The notes under the pieces were generated by a model. That model searched no databases and was not told where the DNA came from. It was given only the letters and a program-made list of their open reading frames with translations. Source: Flavobacteriales bacterium (GTDB lineage: Bacteria; Bacteroidota; Bacteroidia; Flavobacteriales_D; Sanyastnellaceae). Taken from it: DNA of 43,535 nt. Location of the stretch: contig JALQTD010000002.1 in assembly GCA_023264155.1 (NCBI GenBank), positions 1 through 43,535 on the forward strand. The letters are read 5' to 3'. Numbering within the stretch: position 1 is the stretch's first letter; every line of letters starts with the position of its first letter. Shown here in pieces: positions 1 through 8,568 of the stretch. Position numbers and translations under genes: made by a program.

Positions 1-983
1 TAATTCGCGTTCACCTGCAGATTGAGGACCGGCTCATCGCAAGTCAGCACATAAGGGCCGTCAGGCAACAAGTTCATTTCGAGGGGTTCCACCGCCACGG
101 AGATGTCGGCGGTCAGCGCTTGCCCGCACAACCCAGTGTACTGGACGGTGTATTGGACTGAGGCGTCTGGCACACACCACGGGTCGGAAGCCGTGGGGTC
201 GCTGAGGTAATCCGGCGGGCTCCATTGGTAGCTGCCTTCGTTGGAGCCCACCACATTGAGTTGGATGGAATCGCCCGGGCACAGCGTGACATCCGATGGG
301 GTGGTCAGGCTGTTCGCTTGAAGGCAAACGGTTTGGACGTTAAATGAGCCCCCGGTCGAACCGGTGAATCCCCACCAGACCTGGCTTTCTCCGCTGAACA
401 CGTCGTTGATGAGGTCGACTTGTTCCACGAGCCGAACATCGCAATCGAAGGCGACGGAAATGAGCTCGGTGGCGGGGTCCCAGGTGATTTGGCCGATGTG
501 GTTGGCCCCGTCTTCTCCGTTGCCAAAGCCATCGATCATCGCCACGGGCGCACCAAAGGCCGTCGCGGCATTGTGGTCCACGCTCCCATCGGAGACGCAG
601 CCGATGTGGTCGTAAGTGGGATCGCCGTAGTTGCCGTTTTGCCATGTATCGAATTCGACGCCGAAGGCCGTATTGAATCCGAGGAATCCGAGTCCGCCGC
701 CGCTTTGACCGATGGCGTCGGTCCCGTCAAGCTGCAAGACGAACATGATGCCGTCAGCTCCGTTCGCGTCGAGGCTGCCGAGGCCGATTTCGAAGCTGAT
801 GTTGAAGGGCTGGGTGAGGTCCAGGGGCTCGGCATACCAGACCGCTCCCGTTTGCGTGCCGATCGCTGGGGTGAGTTGGTAGCAATCGGGTCCGGTGTTG
901 GTGGCGCTTCCTTGGAGGAAGTAATTTTGGCCAGATGCTTGCGCGGACCAAAACAAAACCAAGGTAAAAATCAAGCGCTGCAT
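1..983 (-). CDS. Secreted L-type lectin-domain protein, C-terminus beyond the window
   Basis: The frame is open from an ATG at 983 to the window edge, giving about 327 visible residues. It starts with a signal peptide (MQRLIFTLVLFWSAQASGQ). Residues about 20-215 form an L-type (legume-like) lectin domain, with the motifs GADGIMFVLQ, GGGLGFLGFN, FDTWQN, YDHIG and VWWGFTGSTGG. A cysteine-containing Ig-like/PKD-like segment follows (LCPGDSIQLNVVGSN). The complete protein at 34994-37513 has the same order and ends in a gliding-type sorting domain, so this one is probably a T9SS cargo that binds surface glycans. That ending is inferred and is not in the window. A TATTTTAG element ends five bases before the ATG, which supports this start. 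The short frames seen on the same strand in this stretch are not genes. Confidence 0.85.
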   Translation of the reverse strand, partial: MQRLIFTLVLFWSAQASGQNYFLQGSATNTGPDCYQLTPAIGTQTGAVWYAEPLDLTQPFNISFEIGLGSLDANGADGIMFVLQLDGTDAIGQSGGGLGFLGFNTAFGVEFDTWQNGNYGDPTYDHIGCVSDGSVDHNAATAFGAPVAMIDGFGNGEDGANHIGQITWDPATELISVAFDCDVRLVEQVDLINDVFSGESQVWWGFTGSTGGSFNVQTVCLQANSLTTPSDVTLCPGDSIQLNVVGSNEGSYQWSPPDYLSDPTASDPWCVPDASVQYTVQYTGLCGQALTADISVAVEPLEMNLLPDGPYVLTCDEPVLNLQVNAN

Positions 984-988
984 GGCCC

Positions 989-996
989 CTAAAATA
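989..996 (-). promoter_or_regulatory. -7 promoter element of the lectin gene
   Basis: TATTTTAG read on the minus strand matches the Bacteroidota -7 form TAnnTTnG in six of its fixed positions. It ends five bases before the ATG at 983, implying an almost leaderless mRNA. No clear -33 TTG is seen. Confidence 0.4.
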
Positions 997-1015
997 CGCA
1001 TTTCCGCGACCTGCG

Positions 1016-3556
1016 TCAGAACCGGATGCCCAATTTCACGTTGACCCGCCGGTCGGTCAGGTAGTTGGAAATCGCATACAGCCGGCCGTTGACATCCTCG
1101 ATCCACGTGTGGTTGATGGTGTTGCGAATGCCCAAAATGTTGAACACTTCAACCGACAAGAATCCCGACCGTTTCCCTTCGCTCTCCGTGAACAATTCGC
1201 GGGAGAAGCCGATGTCCACCCGCCGATACGGGGGCGTTCGCAGGATGTCCTTGTACCGCTCGAAGGAAGGCGGCCCGAAGGGCAATCCCGTTCCGAAAAA
1301 GAGCGAAACCAGGACTTTGTAGCGGTCGTCCCCCGGCATCTCGTCTTGGAACAACAAGGACATGTTGAAGCGTTGATCGGTTTGGCGGGGGATGAATCCG
1401 GGCTCAATGCGCACGCTATCCACCACTTCGTTGTTCAAGGTGAAGCCCTCGATGATGTACTCGCCGTCGCTGTTCAACGGCTGCCAGTAGCCGTCATCCA
1501 CGAGGTCTTCAGCGGTTTTCATGATGCTCGCCCGCATCCAGCTTTGGACGCCTTCGATGAATTCCCCGTTCAACATCACGTCGAGGCCAGTCGCGTAGCC
1601 CCGGGAGTTGTTCGTGGCGTAATACCGCATCCGCACGTTCTCGATTTCGTAGGGAATCAGGTGGTTCAGGTCCTTGTAATACAGTTCGCCGACCAGTTTG
1701 AACGGGCGGTCGTAGAGCATGAAAATCCGGTCCATTCCGAGGACGGCGTGCAAGGCACGTTGCGCCCGGATTTCTGGGTTGACGGTGCCGTCGAGGAACC
1801 GCATTTCCCGGTAAAAGGCCGGTTGGAAGTACGTGCCCCCTGCCAGCCGCCAAACCGTCGATTGACCGAGGCTGTCCTCTGCCGAACGATAAGCCAACCG
1901 GGCCCGTGGACCGCCGACCAGTTGCTGGTTGAAATTCCAATAGTGGCCCCGGATGCCCGCATTGAAATCCCACCGGCTGCCGTCCTCGCGTTCCCGGGAC
2001 CAGGTGTCCTGCAAGTAGGCCTGTACCCGCTCCGATGCCACGGCATTGCTCGCGCGGACGATGTCATTCAGCTCGATTTGCTGGTCCGGCCGATCGGCGA
2101 CTGAACTGTATCCGATGGAGTCGAGTGGATGCGGGCTGATGTAACCTGCGGAATCGACCAAACTCCATTCGCTCAACACATCCCGGATGTCCTCATGCGA
2201 AGCCTTGACGCCCCATTCGAAGAAGTGCCCCGAGCCCGGCAGGGTGGTGGACCCTTTGAGCGCACCGCTCAACACCGTCGCATCCAGCCGGTTCCGCGCG
2301 TGATCGAGGAACGCACCCACTCCGCGGTTGACCAACACCGACCCCAATTCGTCCGACCCCAAGTCCCGGTCCAACTCGTCCAAGTAATACGCCCCCAAGA
2401 TGTCAAACTGCTCGCTTTCCTGCGTGCGGAAGGCCGAGGCGATGAACCGCCACCGGGTGGCTTCCGTGGTCCGGTTGACTGCAAGCGCCCCGAACCCCGT
2501 GGTGTATGCGGTTTGTTCTTGCCCGTCGAAATAGATGGTCAGCCGGAGGGCTTCGTTGATGTTGCCGACATCGGTTTGGCGCGTGGCGGGAAAGAAGTTG
2601 TAGCGGTTCGCGCCGGCCATCGCGAGGAGTTCGACATCCCAAGGCCCGAATCCGTCCGGGTCGTAGGTGATGAAGGCCTGGCCGTCGAGGTACCGCGGTT
2701 GGTACTCGCCGCCCTCGTCGAGCGTGCCGAGCACGTAACTGTTGTCGCGGTAACGAAGGCCGGTGTTCAGGGTGATCCGGTGCTTCTGCCCGAGGTTGGA
2801 CGACGTGACGGCGTCCTGCTGCCACTGCACACCGAGCAGGCTCGCTTGAAAACGCGTAGCCGCTTCCGTGGGTTTGCGGTAACGGATGTCGAGGACCGAG
2901 CTCAGTTTGTCCCCGTATTTGGCCTCAAATCCGCCCGCGCTGAAGGTGATGGATTCGACCATGTCGGGGTTCGGAAAAGAGAGTCCTTCTTGCTGACCTG
3001 CACGCACAAGAAAGGGCCTATACACCTCAATGTCATTGACATAGACCAAATTCTCATCGAAACTTCCCCCCCGCACATTGTACCCTGAACTCAACTCGCT
3101 CGTGAAATTCACGGGCGCTTGGAGCAGGAGGTCTTCAATGCTTCCGCGCGGCGAAGGGATGCGCACCGCCACCCGCGGGTCGATGCGGCGCACCGGCGCA
3201 CTCCGGTTGCCTTCTGCGACCACTTCGGATGTGCCCAATGCGACTCCGGCGCGCAACCGGGCCCCGAGTTCGCGGCGCTCATCCGGTGCGAGTTCCACCT
3301 GGCGCGTCAAGGACTCGTACCCGACAAAGCTGAACACCACCGAAAGCGGTTGTTCGGCCGGCAATTCCAAGCTGTATGTTCCGTCCGCTGAAGTCGTACG
3401 GGCGAGCCGCGGGAATCCTTCCGGAATGATGCTGGCGCCAGGGAGGGGCGTCCCGTCCTCGGCGGTGACCCGACCGAACAGGGTGGCGGATTGCGCGGCG
3501 GCCACGAAAGACCAGGCGCTCAGGACCACGGCTAGCGCGATTTGGTACACTTTCAT
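1016..3556 (-). CDS. TonB-dependent outer-membrane receptor
   Basis: This 846-residue protein has a signal peptide (MKVYQIALAVVLSAWSFVAAAQ) and a carboxypeptidase-regulatory-like beta-sandwich at about 25-110 (LFGRVTAEDGTPLPGASI). A plug domain follows at about 120-230 (SSGYNVRGGSFDENLVYVNDIEVYRP) and then a 22-strand-type barrel that ends in the expected aromatic residue (KLGIRF). It should import a ligand across the outer membrane with TonB energy; no SusD partner is adjacent, so a polysaccharide role is not indicated. Its ATG overlaps the stop of the upstream gene as ATGA, so the two are translationally coupled. The substrate cannot be read from the sequence. Confidence 0.93.
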   Translation of the reverse strand: MKVYQIALAVVLSAWSFVAAAQSATLFGRVTAEDGTPLPGASIIPEGFPRLARTTSADGTYSLELPAEQPLSVVFSFVGYESLTRQVELAPDERRELGARLRAGVALGTSEVVAEGNRSAPVRRIDPRVAVRIPSPRGSIEDLLLQAPVNFTSELSSGYNVRGGSFDENLVYVNDIEVYRPFLVRAGQQEGLSFPNPDMVESITFSAGGFEAKYGDKLSSVLDIRYRKPTEAATRFQASLLGVQWQQDAVTSSNLGQKHRITLNTGLRYRDNSYVLGTLDEGGEYQPRYLDGQAFITYDPDGFGPWDVELLAMAGANRYNFFPATRQTDVGNINEALRLTIYFDGQEQTAYTTGFGALAVNRTTEATRWRFIASAFRTQESEQFDILGAYYLDELDRDLGSDELGSVLVNRGVGAFLDHARNRLDATVLSGALKGSTTLPGSGHFFEWGVKASHEDIRDVLSEWSLVDSAGYISPHPLDSIGYSSVADRPDQQIELNDIVRASNAVASERVQAYLQDTWSREREDGSRWDFNAGIRGHYWNFNQQLVGGPRARLAYRSAEDSLGQSTVWRLAGGTYFQPAFYREMRFLDGTVNPEIRAQRALHAVLGMDRIFMLYDRPFKLVGELYYKDLNHLIPYEIENVRMRYYATNNSRGYATGLDVMLNGEFIEGVQSWMRASIMKTAEDLVDDGYWQPLNSDGEYIIEGFTLNNEVVDSVRIEPGFIPRQTDQRFNMSLLFQDEMPGDDRYKVLVSLFFGTGLPFGPPSFERYKDILRTPPYRRVDIGFSRELFTESEGKRSGFLSVEVFNILGIRNTINHTWIEDVNGRLYAISNYLTDRRVNVKLGIRF

Positions 3557-4197
3557 CGCTTCAAATCCCCGTTGCGCAAGGCCTGGAAAAACTGCGCCCA
3601 GGCCACTGGATTCAGCAGGCTGATGGTTTGCACACCGCCCAACTGCCCCGCCTGGATCGCTTGCTGCTGCAGCTGTGCACTCACGGCACCTTGGGCATCG
3701 TCGCCGATGTACACCAACCGATCAAACGCATCCAAATCGTTCAGCCGCTGATTGCCCAACGAATACGCATCGAGCGCAACATCGAGCGACAAGAAATCCG
3801 AACGGAAGCGCTCGCGCGTGGGCCACGGATAAATGAACGCTTCCTCCAACACCACCGTGTCCCGTCGCAGCGACTGCACGACCCGGTGTCGCCCTTCCTC
3901 GGTGGCCTCCGGGATGACGAAGGAGCTTCCGACGTACCCCACGCTGCTGACCTCAATGGTATCCCCTTCGAGGGCAGGCAAGGAAAAGAATCCGCGCACG
4001 TCCGTCATGGTACCGCGCTGATCCCGCGCCCGGTAAACAGTGGCAAAGGGGAGGGGAGTGAGGGAGTCGCCTGTCACCACCATCCCACTGACCTGCACCA
4101 CGTCGGGCATGGACAGGCTGTCCTGCTGGGCCCACGCCCCGGGCCCCCAAGCAGCCAGGCACAGCGCAATCGCTGCGGATGACGGAATCAATCGCAT
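3553..4197 (-). CDS. Small carboxypeptidase-regulatory-like periplasmic protein
   Basis: This 214-residue protein has a signal peptide ending near AWAQ and one CarboxypepD_reg-like domain at about 35-105 (VQVSGMVVTGDSLTPLPFATV, then GFFSLPALEGDTIEVSSVGY). After it comes a tail with the motif VLEEAFIYPWPTRERF and a Gln-rich helical end. In Bacteroidota such proteins often sit next to a TonB receptor, and here the stop overlaps the receptor start by ATGA. It is probably a periplasmic or outer-membrane-associated accessory of that receptor. The function is unknown beyond the domain. A TAACTTGG element just upstream supports the start at 4197. Confidence 0.8.
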   Translation of the reverse strand: MRLIPSSAAIALCLAAWGPGAWAQQDSLSMPDVVQVSGMVVTGDSLTPLPFATVYRARDQRGTMTDVRGFFSLPALEGDTIEVSSVGYVGSSFVIPEATEEGRHRVVQSLRRDTVVLEEAFIYPWPTRERFRSDFLSLDVALDAYSLGNQRLNDLDAFDRLVYIGDDAQGAVSAQLQQQAIQAGQLGGVQTISLLNPVAWAQFFQALRNGDLKR

Positions 4198-4201
4198 GGG
4201 G

Positions 4202-4209
4202 CCAAGTTA
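4202..4209 (-). promoter_or_regulatory. -7 promoter element of the TonB-receptor operon
   Basis: TAACTTGG on the minus strand lies four bases before the ATG at 4197. It has the form TAnnTTnG seen before many genes in this window. Confidence 0.4.
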
Positions 4210-4261
4210 CTGCACGCACGCATGTTCCACCCCACCGAGGTCACAACGAGCCTTAAATCGT

Positions 4262-5860
4262 TCAAGCCTGTGCAGTTTTGAATTCCGAGGTGAAGTGGAA
4301 GGTGATTTCGGGGTAGTTCCCGATCTCCATGTCGAGCAAAAATTTCGATGGCGCGAGGAAGACGTCGTTGCCGTCCTTGTCTTTCACCATGTCGGTGCCT
4401 TTGATGCGCTTGAATTCGTTCAGTTTCCCTTCGTCGTCACTCACGAGCCAGCAGGCTTTGTAGTAGGGTTTGGCTTGGAATTCGCATTTGGCGCCGTATT
4501 CATGTTCCAAACGGTATTGGATGACCTCAAATTGCAGTTCCCCCACGGTCCCCACGATTTTTCGATTCCCGACCTCGCGGATGAACAGCTGGGCCACGCC
4601 TTCGTCGGTCAGCTGCTGAATGCCCTTCTCGAGTTGCTTGCTCTTCATCGGGTCCTTGTTCACCAGTTCCTTGAAAATTTCTGGCGAAAAGCTTGGGATG
4701 CCTCGGAACTGAAGGTGTTCCCCTTCCGTTAGGGTGTCGCCTATTTTGAAGTTTCCCGTGTCGTAGAGGCCCACGACATCTCCCGGCCACGCTTCGTCGA
4801 TGACGCTTTTATCCTGGGCCAAAAAGGTCGCTGGGTTCGCAAACTTGAGCTTCTTATCCAACCGCGTGTGGTAGAAAAACGTGTTCCGCCGGAACGTGCC
4901 GCTGCACACCCGCAGGAAGGCGATGCGATCGCGGTGCCGCGGGTCGATGTTCGCGTGGATCTTGAAAATGAATCCCGTGAAGGCGTTCTCGGTGGGGGCG
5001 ACATCCCGCACGTCCGCAGGCCGCTTGCGCGGATCCGGGGCGATGTCCACGAAGGTGTCGAGCATCTCTTGTATGCCGAAGTTGTTGACCGCACTTCCGA
5101 AAAAGACAGGCGCCATTTGGCCGGCCAAATAAGGCGCCGGATCCCACGGCTCGTAGACCCCATCGATCAGCTCCACGTCCTCCCGCAGCTGGTTGGCATG
5201 CGCTTCGGTGACCAATTCGTCCAGCTCCGGGGCGCCGAGATCGCTGATGGCCACCACGTCTTTCGCAATCCGGGTCTTGTCGGGGTTGAACAACCGAACG
5301 TTCGCGTCGTACAAGGAGTAGACGCCTTTAAACGTGTGGCCGCCGGAGATGGGCCAGGACAACGGACGCACGTGGATGTTGAGTTTGGTCTCCAGCTCAT
5401 CCAACAGGTCGAACGGGTCTTGGCCCTCCAAATCCAGTTTGTTCACAAAGATGATGACCGGGGTATCGCGCATCCGGCACACCTCCATCAGCCGCTCGGT
5501 CTGGGCCTCGACCCCCTTCACGCAGTCCACCACCAAGATGACGCTGTCCACCGCGGTCAGCGTGCGGTAGGTGTCCTCGGCAAAATCCCGGTGACCCGGC
5601 GTGTCGAGGAGGTTGATGAGCATGTCGCGGTAGTGGAAGGCCATCACAGAGGTGGCTACCGAAATCCCCCGCTGCCGTTCGATTTCCATGAAATCCGACG
5701 CAGCGGTCTTGGTGATTTTGTTGTTCTTCACGGCGCCAGCGGTTTGGATGGCCCCACCGAACAACAAGAACTTCTCCGTCAGCGTGGTCTTTCCCGCGTC
5801 GGGGTGGCTGATGATGGCAAACGTCCGCCGCTTGGCGATTTCTTCTTGGATCTGTGACAT
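4262..5860 (-). CDS. prfC: Peptide chain release factor 3 (RF3)
   Basis: A translational GTPase of 532 residues that recycles RF1/RF2 after peptide release at stop codons. The G motifs are all visible near the N-terminus: [10 protein letters not shown] (P-loop), [10 protein letters not shown] (switch I), DTPGH, and VNKLD. EF-Tu-like beta-barrel domains and the RF3 C-terminal domain follow ([17 protein letters not shown]). The length matches the family. The frame extends to 5893, but [14 protein letters not shown] at 5860 is the normal RF3 N-terminus. A TATCTTCG promoter element lies between the two possible starts, so the longer form would begin upstream of transcription. The gene stands alone between the TonB-receptor operon and a divergent rhodanese gene. 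Confidence 0.96.
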   Translation of the reverse strand: MSQIQEEIAKRRTFAIISHPDAGKTTLTEKFLLFGGAIQTAGAVKNNKITKTAASDFMEIERQRGISVATSVMAFHYRDMLINLLDTPGHRDFAEDTYRTLTAVDSVILVVDCVKGVEAQTERLMEVCRMRDTPVIIFVNKLDLEGQDPFDLLDELETKLNIHVRPLSWPISGGHTFKGVYSLYDANVRLFNPDKTRIAKDVVAISDLGAPELDELVTEAHANQLREDVELIDGVYEPWDPAPYLAGQMAPVFFGSAVNNFGIQEMLDTFVDIAPDPRKRPADVRDVAPTENAFTGFIFKIHANIDPRHRDRIAFLRVCSGTFRRNTFFYHTRLDKKLKFANPATFLAQDKSVIDEAWPGDVVGLYDTGNFKIGDTLTEGEHLQFRGIPSFSPEIFKELVNKDPMKSKQLEKGIQQLTDEGVAQLFIREVGNRKIVGTVGELQFEVIQYRLEHEYGAKCEFQAKPYYKACWLVSDDEGKLNEFKRIKGTDMVKDKDGNDVFLAPSKFLLDMEIGNYPEITFHFTSEFKTAQA

Positions 5861-5867
5861 GCGGCTG

Positions 5868-5875
5868 CGAAGATA
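5868..5875 (-). promoter_or_regulatory. -7 promoter element that decides the prfC start
   Basis: TATCTTCG on the minus strand ends seven bases before the ATG at 5860. It lies downstream of the alternative start at 5893, so only the shorter reading frame would be on the transcript. Confidence 0.45.
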
Positions 5876-5961
5876 CAGCGCGCAGCGAGCCATCGCCCAG
5901 TGTGACTTGGAACACGGATAACCGCCGCTTCAGTCCGCAACTTTGCTGAAAAAATAACACC

Positions 5962-6273
5962 ATGTTTTTCGGACCTAAAACAGATTTGACGGCGGACCAG
6001 TTCGTCGCGAAGTTGGAAGCAGAAGGGGGCGTAGTCATCGATTGCCGCACCCGAGGTGAGGCAGCAGAAGGCACGTGGCCGAACGCGAAAGTCATCGATT
6101 GGTTGGGCGGTGAGATGGAAGGCCAAATCGGCTCCCTCGACAAATCCCAGAACTACTACCTCTACTGCCGGAGCGGTGCCCGGAGCGGTGCTGCCACCCA
6201 GTTCCTGAAGTCCAATGGATTCGCCAACGCGTTCAACGTGGGAGGATTCGGTTCCATTGCACACCTCGCCTGA
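5962..6273 (+). CDS. Single-domain rhodanese-like sulfurtransferase
   Basis: This 103-residue protein is one rhodanese domain, about the size of GlpE/PspE. The N-terminal half carries VVIDCRTRGEAAEGTWPNA, the CH2-like A motif. The active loop is CRSGARSG, with catalytic Cys about residue 69. It has no signal peptide, so it acts in the cytoplasm and probably carries persulfide sulfur. The stop codon is followed after one base by the thioredoxin ATG, so the two form an operon. A sulfide:quinone oxidoreductase gene lies just downstream, which fits a role in passing on sulfane sulfur from sulfide oxidation. That link is inferred from context. Confidence 0.92.
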   Translation: MFFGPKTDLTADQFVAKLEAEGGVVIDCRTRGEAAEGTWPNAKVIDWLGGEMEGQIGSLDKSQNYYLYCRSGARSGAATQFLKSNGFANAFNVGGFGSIAHLA

Positions 6274-6274
6274 G

Positions 6275-6583
6275 ATGGCCAAGGAGAGTTTCAAAGACCT
6301 GATTTCAGGGAGCACACCGGTGCTGGTGGACGTCTTCGCCGATTGGTGTGGGCCTTGCCAAGCAATGATGCCTGAAATCGATTCCCTCGCCGCCTCGCAC
6401 AGCGAGCAGTTGCGGGTGTTGAAGGTGAACATCGATGCCAACCCCCAGTTGGGTCAGGCATTCGGAATCCGGGGCGTGCCCACCTTGCTGCTCTTCAAGG
6501 AAGGGGAGTTGGTGTGGCGGGCCAGCGGCTACCACACAAAAGCGCAGTTGGAGTCTGCGGTAAAGCCGTTCGAAAACAACTGA
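6275..6583 (+). CDS. Thioredoxin
   Basis: A 102-residue cytoplasmic thioredoxin with the standard fold. DVFADWCGPCQAM carries the CGPC redox pair near residues 25-28, and GIRGVPTLLLF holds the conserved cis-proline. The frame is open upstream to 6215 inside the rhodanese gene, but MAKESFKDLI at 6275 gives the normal thioredoxin length and follows the rhodanese stop by one base (TGAGATG). Together with the rhodanese it may reduce or unload protein persulfides; this is inferred. A strong intrinsic terminator follows at 6601. Confidence 0.94.
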   Translation: MAKESFKDLISGSTPVLVDVFADWCGPCQAMMPEIDSLAASHSEQLRVLKVNIDANPQLGQAFGIRGVPTLLLFKEGELVWRASGYHTKAQLESAVKPFENN

Positions 6584-6600
6584 GCGCTTGAATGGTTCAT

Positions 6601-6630
6601 GAAAAAAGGAGGCTGCGGCCTCCTTTTTTT
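6601..6630 (+). terminator. Intrinsic terminator after the rhodanese-thioredoxin operon
   Basis: An A-rich left arm and GGAGGC pair with GCCTCC and a seven-base T run, around a short TGCG-type loop. The structure is symmetric, so it may also stop transcription from the other strand. The terminator after the next gene has nearly the same stem. Confidence 0.9.
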
Positions 6631-6653
6631 GTTTATGCGACCCAAGTCACGTT

Positions 6654-6680
6654 TTGCCGGTTTCAAGCCGTGTAGTTTGG
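6654..6680 (+). promoter_or_regulatory. Promoter of the sulfide:quinone oxidoreductase gene
   Basis: TTG at 6654-6656 and TAGTTTGG at 6673-6680 are separated by 16 bases, close to the Bacteroidota -33/-7 arrangement. The ATG lies at 6713, leaving a leader of roughly 25 bases. Confidence 0.4.
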
Positions 6681-6712
6681 ACGCGAATTAACAGCATCGC
6701 AACTTCTTTTTA

Positions 6713-7975
6713 ATGAGCAACCACCATCAAATCCTGATTGTCGGAGGGGGAACCGCGGGCATCATGACGGCAGCACAGCTGCGCAACCGCGACGCCTCGT
6801 TGGACATTGCCATCATCGATCCTTCGAAGGACCACTACTACCAAGCCGCTTGGACCCTTGTCGGCGCGGGCACGTACAATTATGCGAACACGCGCCGGGA
6901 CATGGCGTCTTTGATCCCGAGCGGAGTCAAATGGGTGCAGGACGGAGTCACCTCCTTCGATCCTGCGAACAACAGCCTGAGCACGAAGTCCTCCGGGGAT
7001 TTGACGTACGATTACCTGGTCGTTTGTCCAGGGCTGCAATACGATTTGGACGGCATCGAAGGGCTCCGTGAAGCCCTCGACACGGATTTCGTTTGTTCCA
7101 ATTACCTCGATCCGGAGAAGACCTGGCGCGTCATCCAAAATTTCAAAGGCGGCAACGCGGTGTTCACGCAGCCCACTACCCCGATCAAGTGCGGTGGGGC
7201 GCCTCAGAAAATCATGTACCTCGCGGACGATGCGTTCCGCAAGCAAGGCGTTCGGGACAACGCGGAGGTCATTTTCGCCACGCCGGGCAGCGTGATTTTT
7301 GGCGTGAAGGATTTTGCCAAAACCTTGACCCAAGTCATCAACCGGAAGAACATCCACCTCAAGACCTTTTACGCGCCGGTCAAGATTGACTCCAAAAAGA
7401 AGGAGGTGCATTTCCAATGGACGAAGCAAGAAACAGGGTGTGTCATCCAAAACGGTAACCCATTGGGCGAAGACCTCGCGGGGGAGACCACCGTGGTGAT
7501 GCCGTATGACATGTTGCACCTCGCTCCGCCTCAGAGCGCGCCCGACTTCGTGAAGGCGAGCCCGCTGGCGCACCAAGAAGGCCCCTCGAAGGGCTGGCTG
7601 AATGTGGACAAATACACCTTGCAGCACAACGAGTTCGCTAATGTGTTCGGGCTTGGGGATGTGGCGGCTTTGCCCACGGCCAAGACCGGTGCCGCCGTGC
7701 GGAAACAGGCTCCTGTGGTGGTGGAGAACATCTTGACGATGATCAAGTCACAGGCGTTGGGTGGCAAGAAATACGAGGGTTACAGCTCTTGCCCTTTGGT
7801 GACGGGTTACGGCAAGATGGTCTTGGCCGAGTTCAAGTACGACAACGTGCGGGACAGCGATCCGTTCTTGAGCAAATTCGTGGACACCACGAAGGAGAAC
7901 TGGAGCATGTGGATCTTGAAGAAGTACGGGCTGCCTTACTTGTACTGGAACAAGATGATGAAGGGCAAAATGTGA
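6713..7975 (+). CDS. sqr: Sulfide:quinone oxidoreductase, SQRDL-like
   Basis: This 420-residue FAD enzyme oxidises sulfide to sulfane sulfur and passes electrons to the quinone pool from the inner face of the membrane. The N-terminal dinucleotide fold is ILIVGGGTAGI. The motif TPIKCGGAPQKI (Cys about 160) is typical of the mitochondrial/type II SQR group. A second conserved cysteine is in YSSCPLVTGYGKMVLAEF (about 360), and a third lies at about 128. The FAD-binding VFGLGDVAALPTAKTGAAV stretch is present. The C-terminal hydrophobic/basic helix (YGLPYLYWNKMMKGKM) may attach it to the membrane. The upstream rhodanese and thioredoxin genes suit a sulfide detoxification pathway. Confidence 0.93.
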   Translation: MSNHHQILIVGGGTAGIMTAAQLRNRDASLDIAIIDPSKDHYYQAAWTLVGAGTYNYANTRRDMASLIPSGVKWVQDGVTSFDPANNSLSTKSSGDLTYDYLVVCPGLQYDLDGIEGLREALDTDFVCSNYLDPEKTWRVIQNFKGGNAVFTQPTTPIKCGGAPQKIMYLADDAFRKQGVRDNAEVIFATPGSVIFGVKDFAKTLTQVINRKNIHLKTFYAPVKIDSKKKEVHFQWTKQETGCVIQNGNPLGEDLAGETTVVMPYDMLHLAPPQSAPDFVKASPLAHQEGPSKGWLNVDKYTLQHNEFANVFGLGDVAALPTAKTGAAVRKQAPVVVENILTMIKSQALGGKKYEGYSSCPLVTGYGKMVLAEFKYDNVRDSDPFLSKFVDTTKENWSMWILKKYGLPYLYWNKMMKGKM

Positions 7976-7992
7976 GCCCGCCGAACTGAAAT

Positions 7993-8025
7993 GAAAAAGG
8001 AGGCCCGTTGTGGCCTCCTTTTTTT
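7993..8025 (+). terminator. Intrinsic terminator after the SQR gene
   Basis: AAAAAGGAGGCC pairs with GGCCTCCTTTTTTT across a CGTTGT loop. A T run follows. The stem repeats the one at 6601, so SQR sits between two matching terminators. On the opposite strand the A tract also gives a T run, so it may serve the convergent gene at 8031 as well. Confidence 0.9.
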
Positions 8026-8030
8026 ATCGG

Positions 8031-8495
8031 TCAAAGTTGAAACCGCAGGGTGATCGCACCTTCGTCCCCCACGAGTCCTCCCGTACCGATGACGGCGATT
8101 CCGGGTTTCCAATCGGCACTGAGGCTCACCGGGCCTCCTTTGATGCGGTATTCAATTCCGATGATGCCGTCCAGTCCGATGTCATTTGTAGCCTCACCGG
8201 CAGCATTCGTGCCGAGGGCCAAATGCGCCCCAGCACCATAATACCACCGCAACTCGTCCGATGCGAAATCGTAGTTGTGCAATTCGTACAATCCGGCAAT
8301 GGCGAACGTGGAGGCCCCGCCGGTCGAATTCCGGAAGGTCAAGATGGCTTCAATGGCTTCGACATCGTCTGCGAGAAACCACTTGACGGCCAAGCCGTTT
8401 GCCAACCCACCCCGCAGTCCGATGCTCGGGGCTTCTTGGGACATGCCCTTCAAGGCGAGCAAGGCGAAAGGGAGGAGAAAGATCAGGCGCTTCAT
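8031..8495 (-). CDS. Small outer-membrane beta-barrel-like protein
   Basis: A 154-residue exported protein with a signal peptide MKRLIFLLPFALLALKGMSQ. The mature part reads as alternating strands with Gly turns (IGLRGGLANGLAVKWFLADD, GLYELHNYDF, WYYGAGAHLAL, GLDGIIGIEYRI) and ends in ITLRFQL with a penultimate-type aromatic signature, typical of small eight-stranded outer-membrane proteins in Bacteroidota. The frame could start at a TTG at 8504, but the ATG at 8495 begins a normal signal peptide. It is convergent with SQR and shares its terminator region. The function is not recognisable. Confidence 0.75.
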   Translation of the reverse strand: MKRLIFLLPFALLALKGMSQEAPSIGLRGGLANGLAVKWFLADDVEAIEAILTFRNSTGGASTFAIAGLYELHNYDFASDELRWYYGAGAHLALGTNAAGEATNDIGLDGIIGIEYRIKGGPVSLSADWKPGIAVIGTGGLVGDEGAITLRFQL

Positions 8496-8513
8496 GGCGA
8501 GCAAATTTGAGGT

Positions 8514-8548
8514 AAAAAAACCCGAGCATCGGAGGATGCCCGGGTTTT
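8514..8548 (-). terminator. Intrinsic terminator after the DUF1573 gene
   Basis: On the minus strand AAAACCCG and GATGC-type arms pair across a short loop and are followed by a seven-base T run. It lies between the DUF1573 stop and the start of the small barrel gene. Confidence 0.75.
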
Positions 8549-8568
8549 CAACTGCGGAAGTTGCGCAA

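Noticed and set aside
1109-3088. Long plus-strand frames opposite the first TonB receptor
   Set aside because: Their translations are low-complexity and lack signals or families, while the minus-strand receptor is unambiguous.
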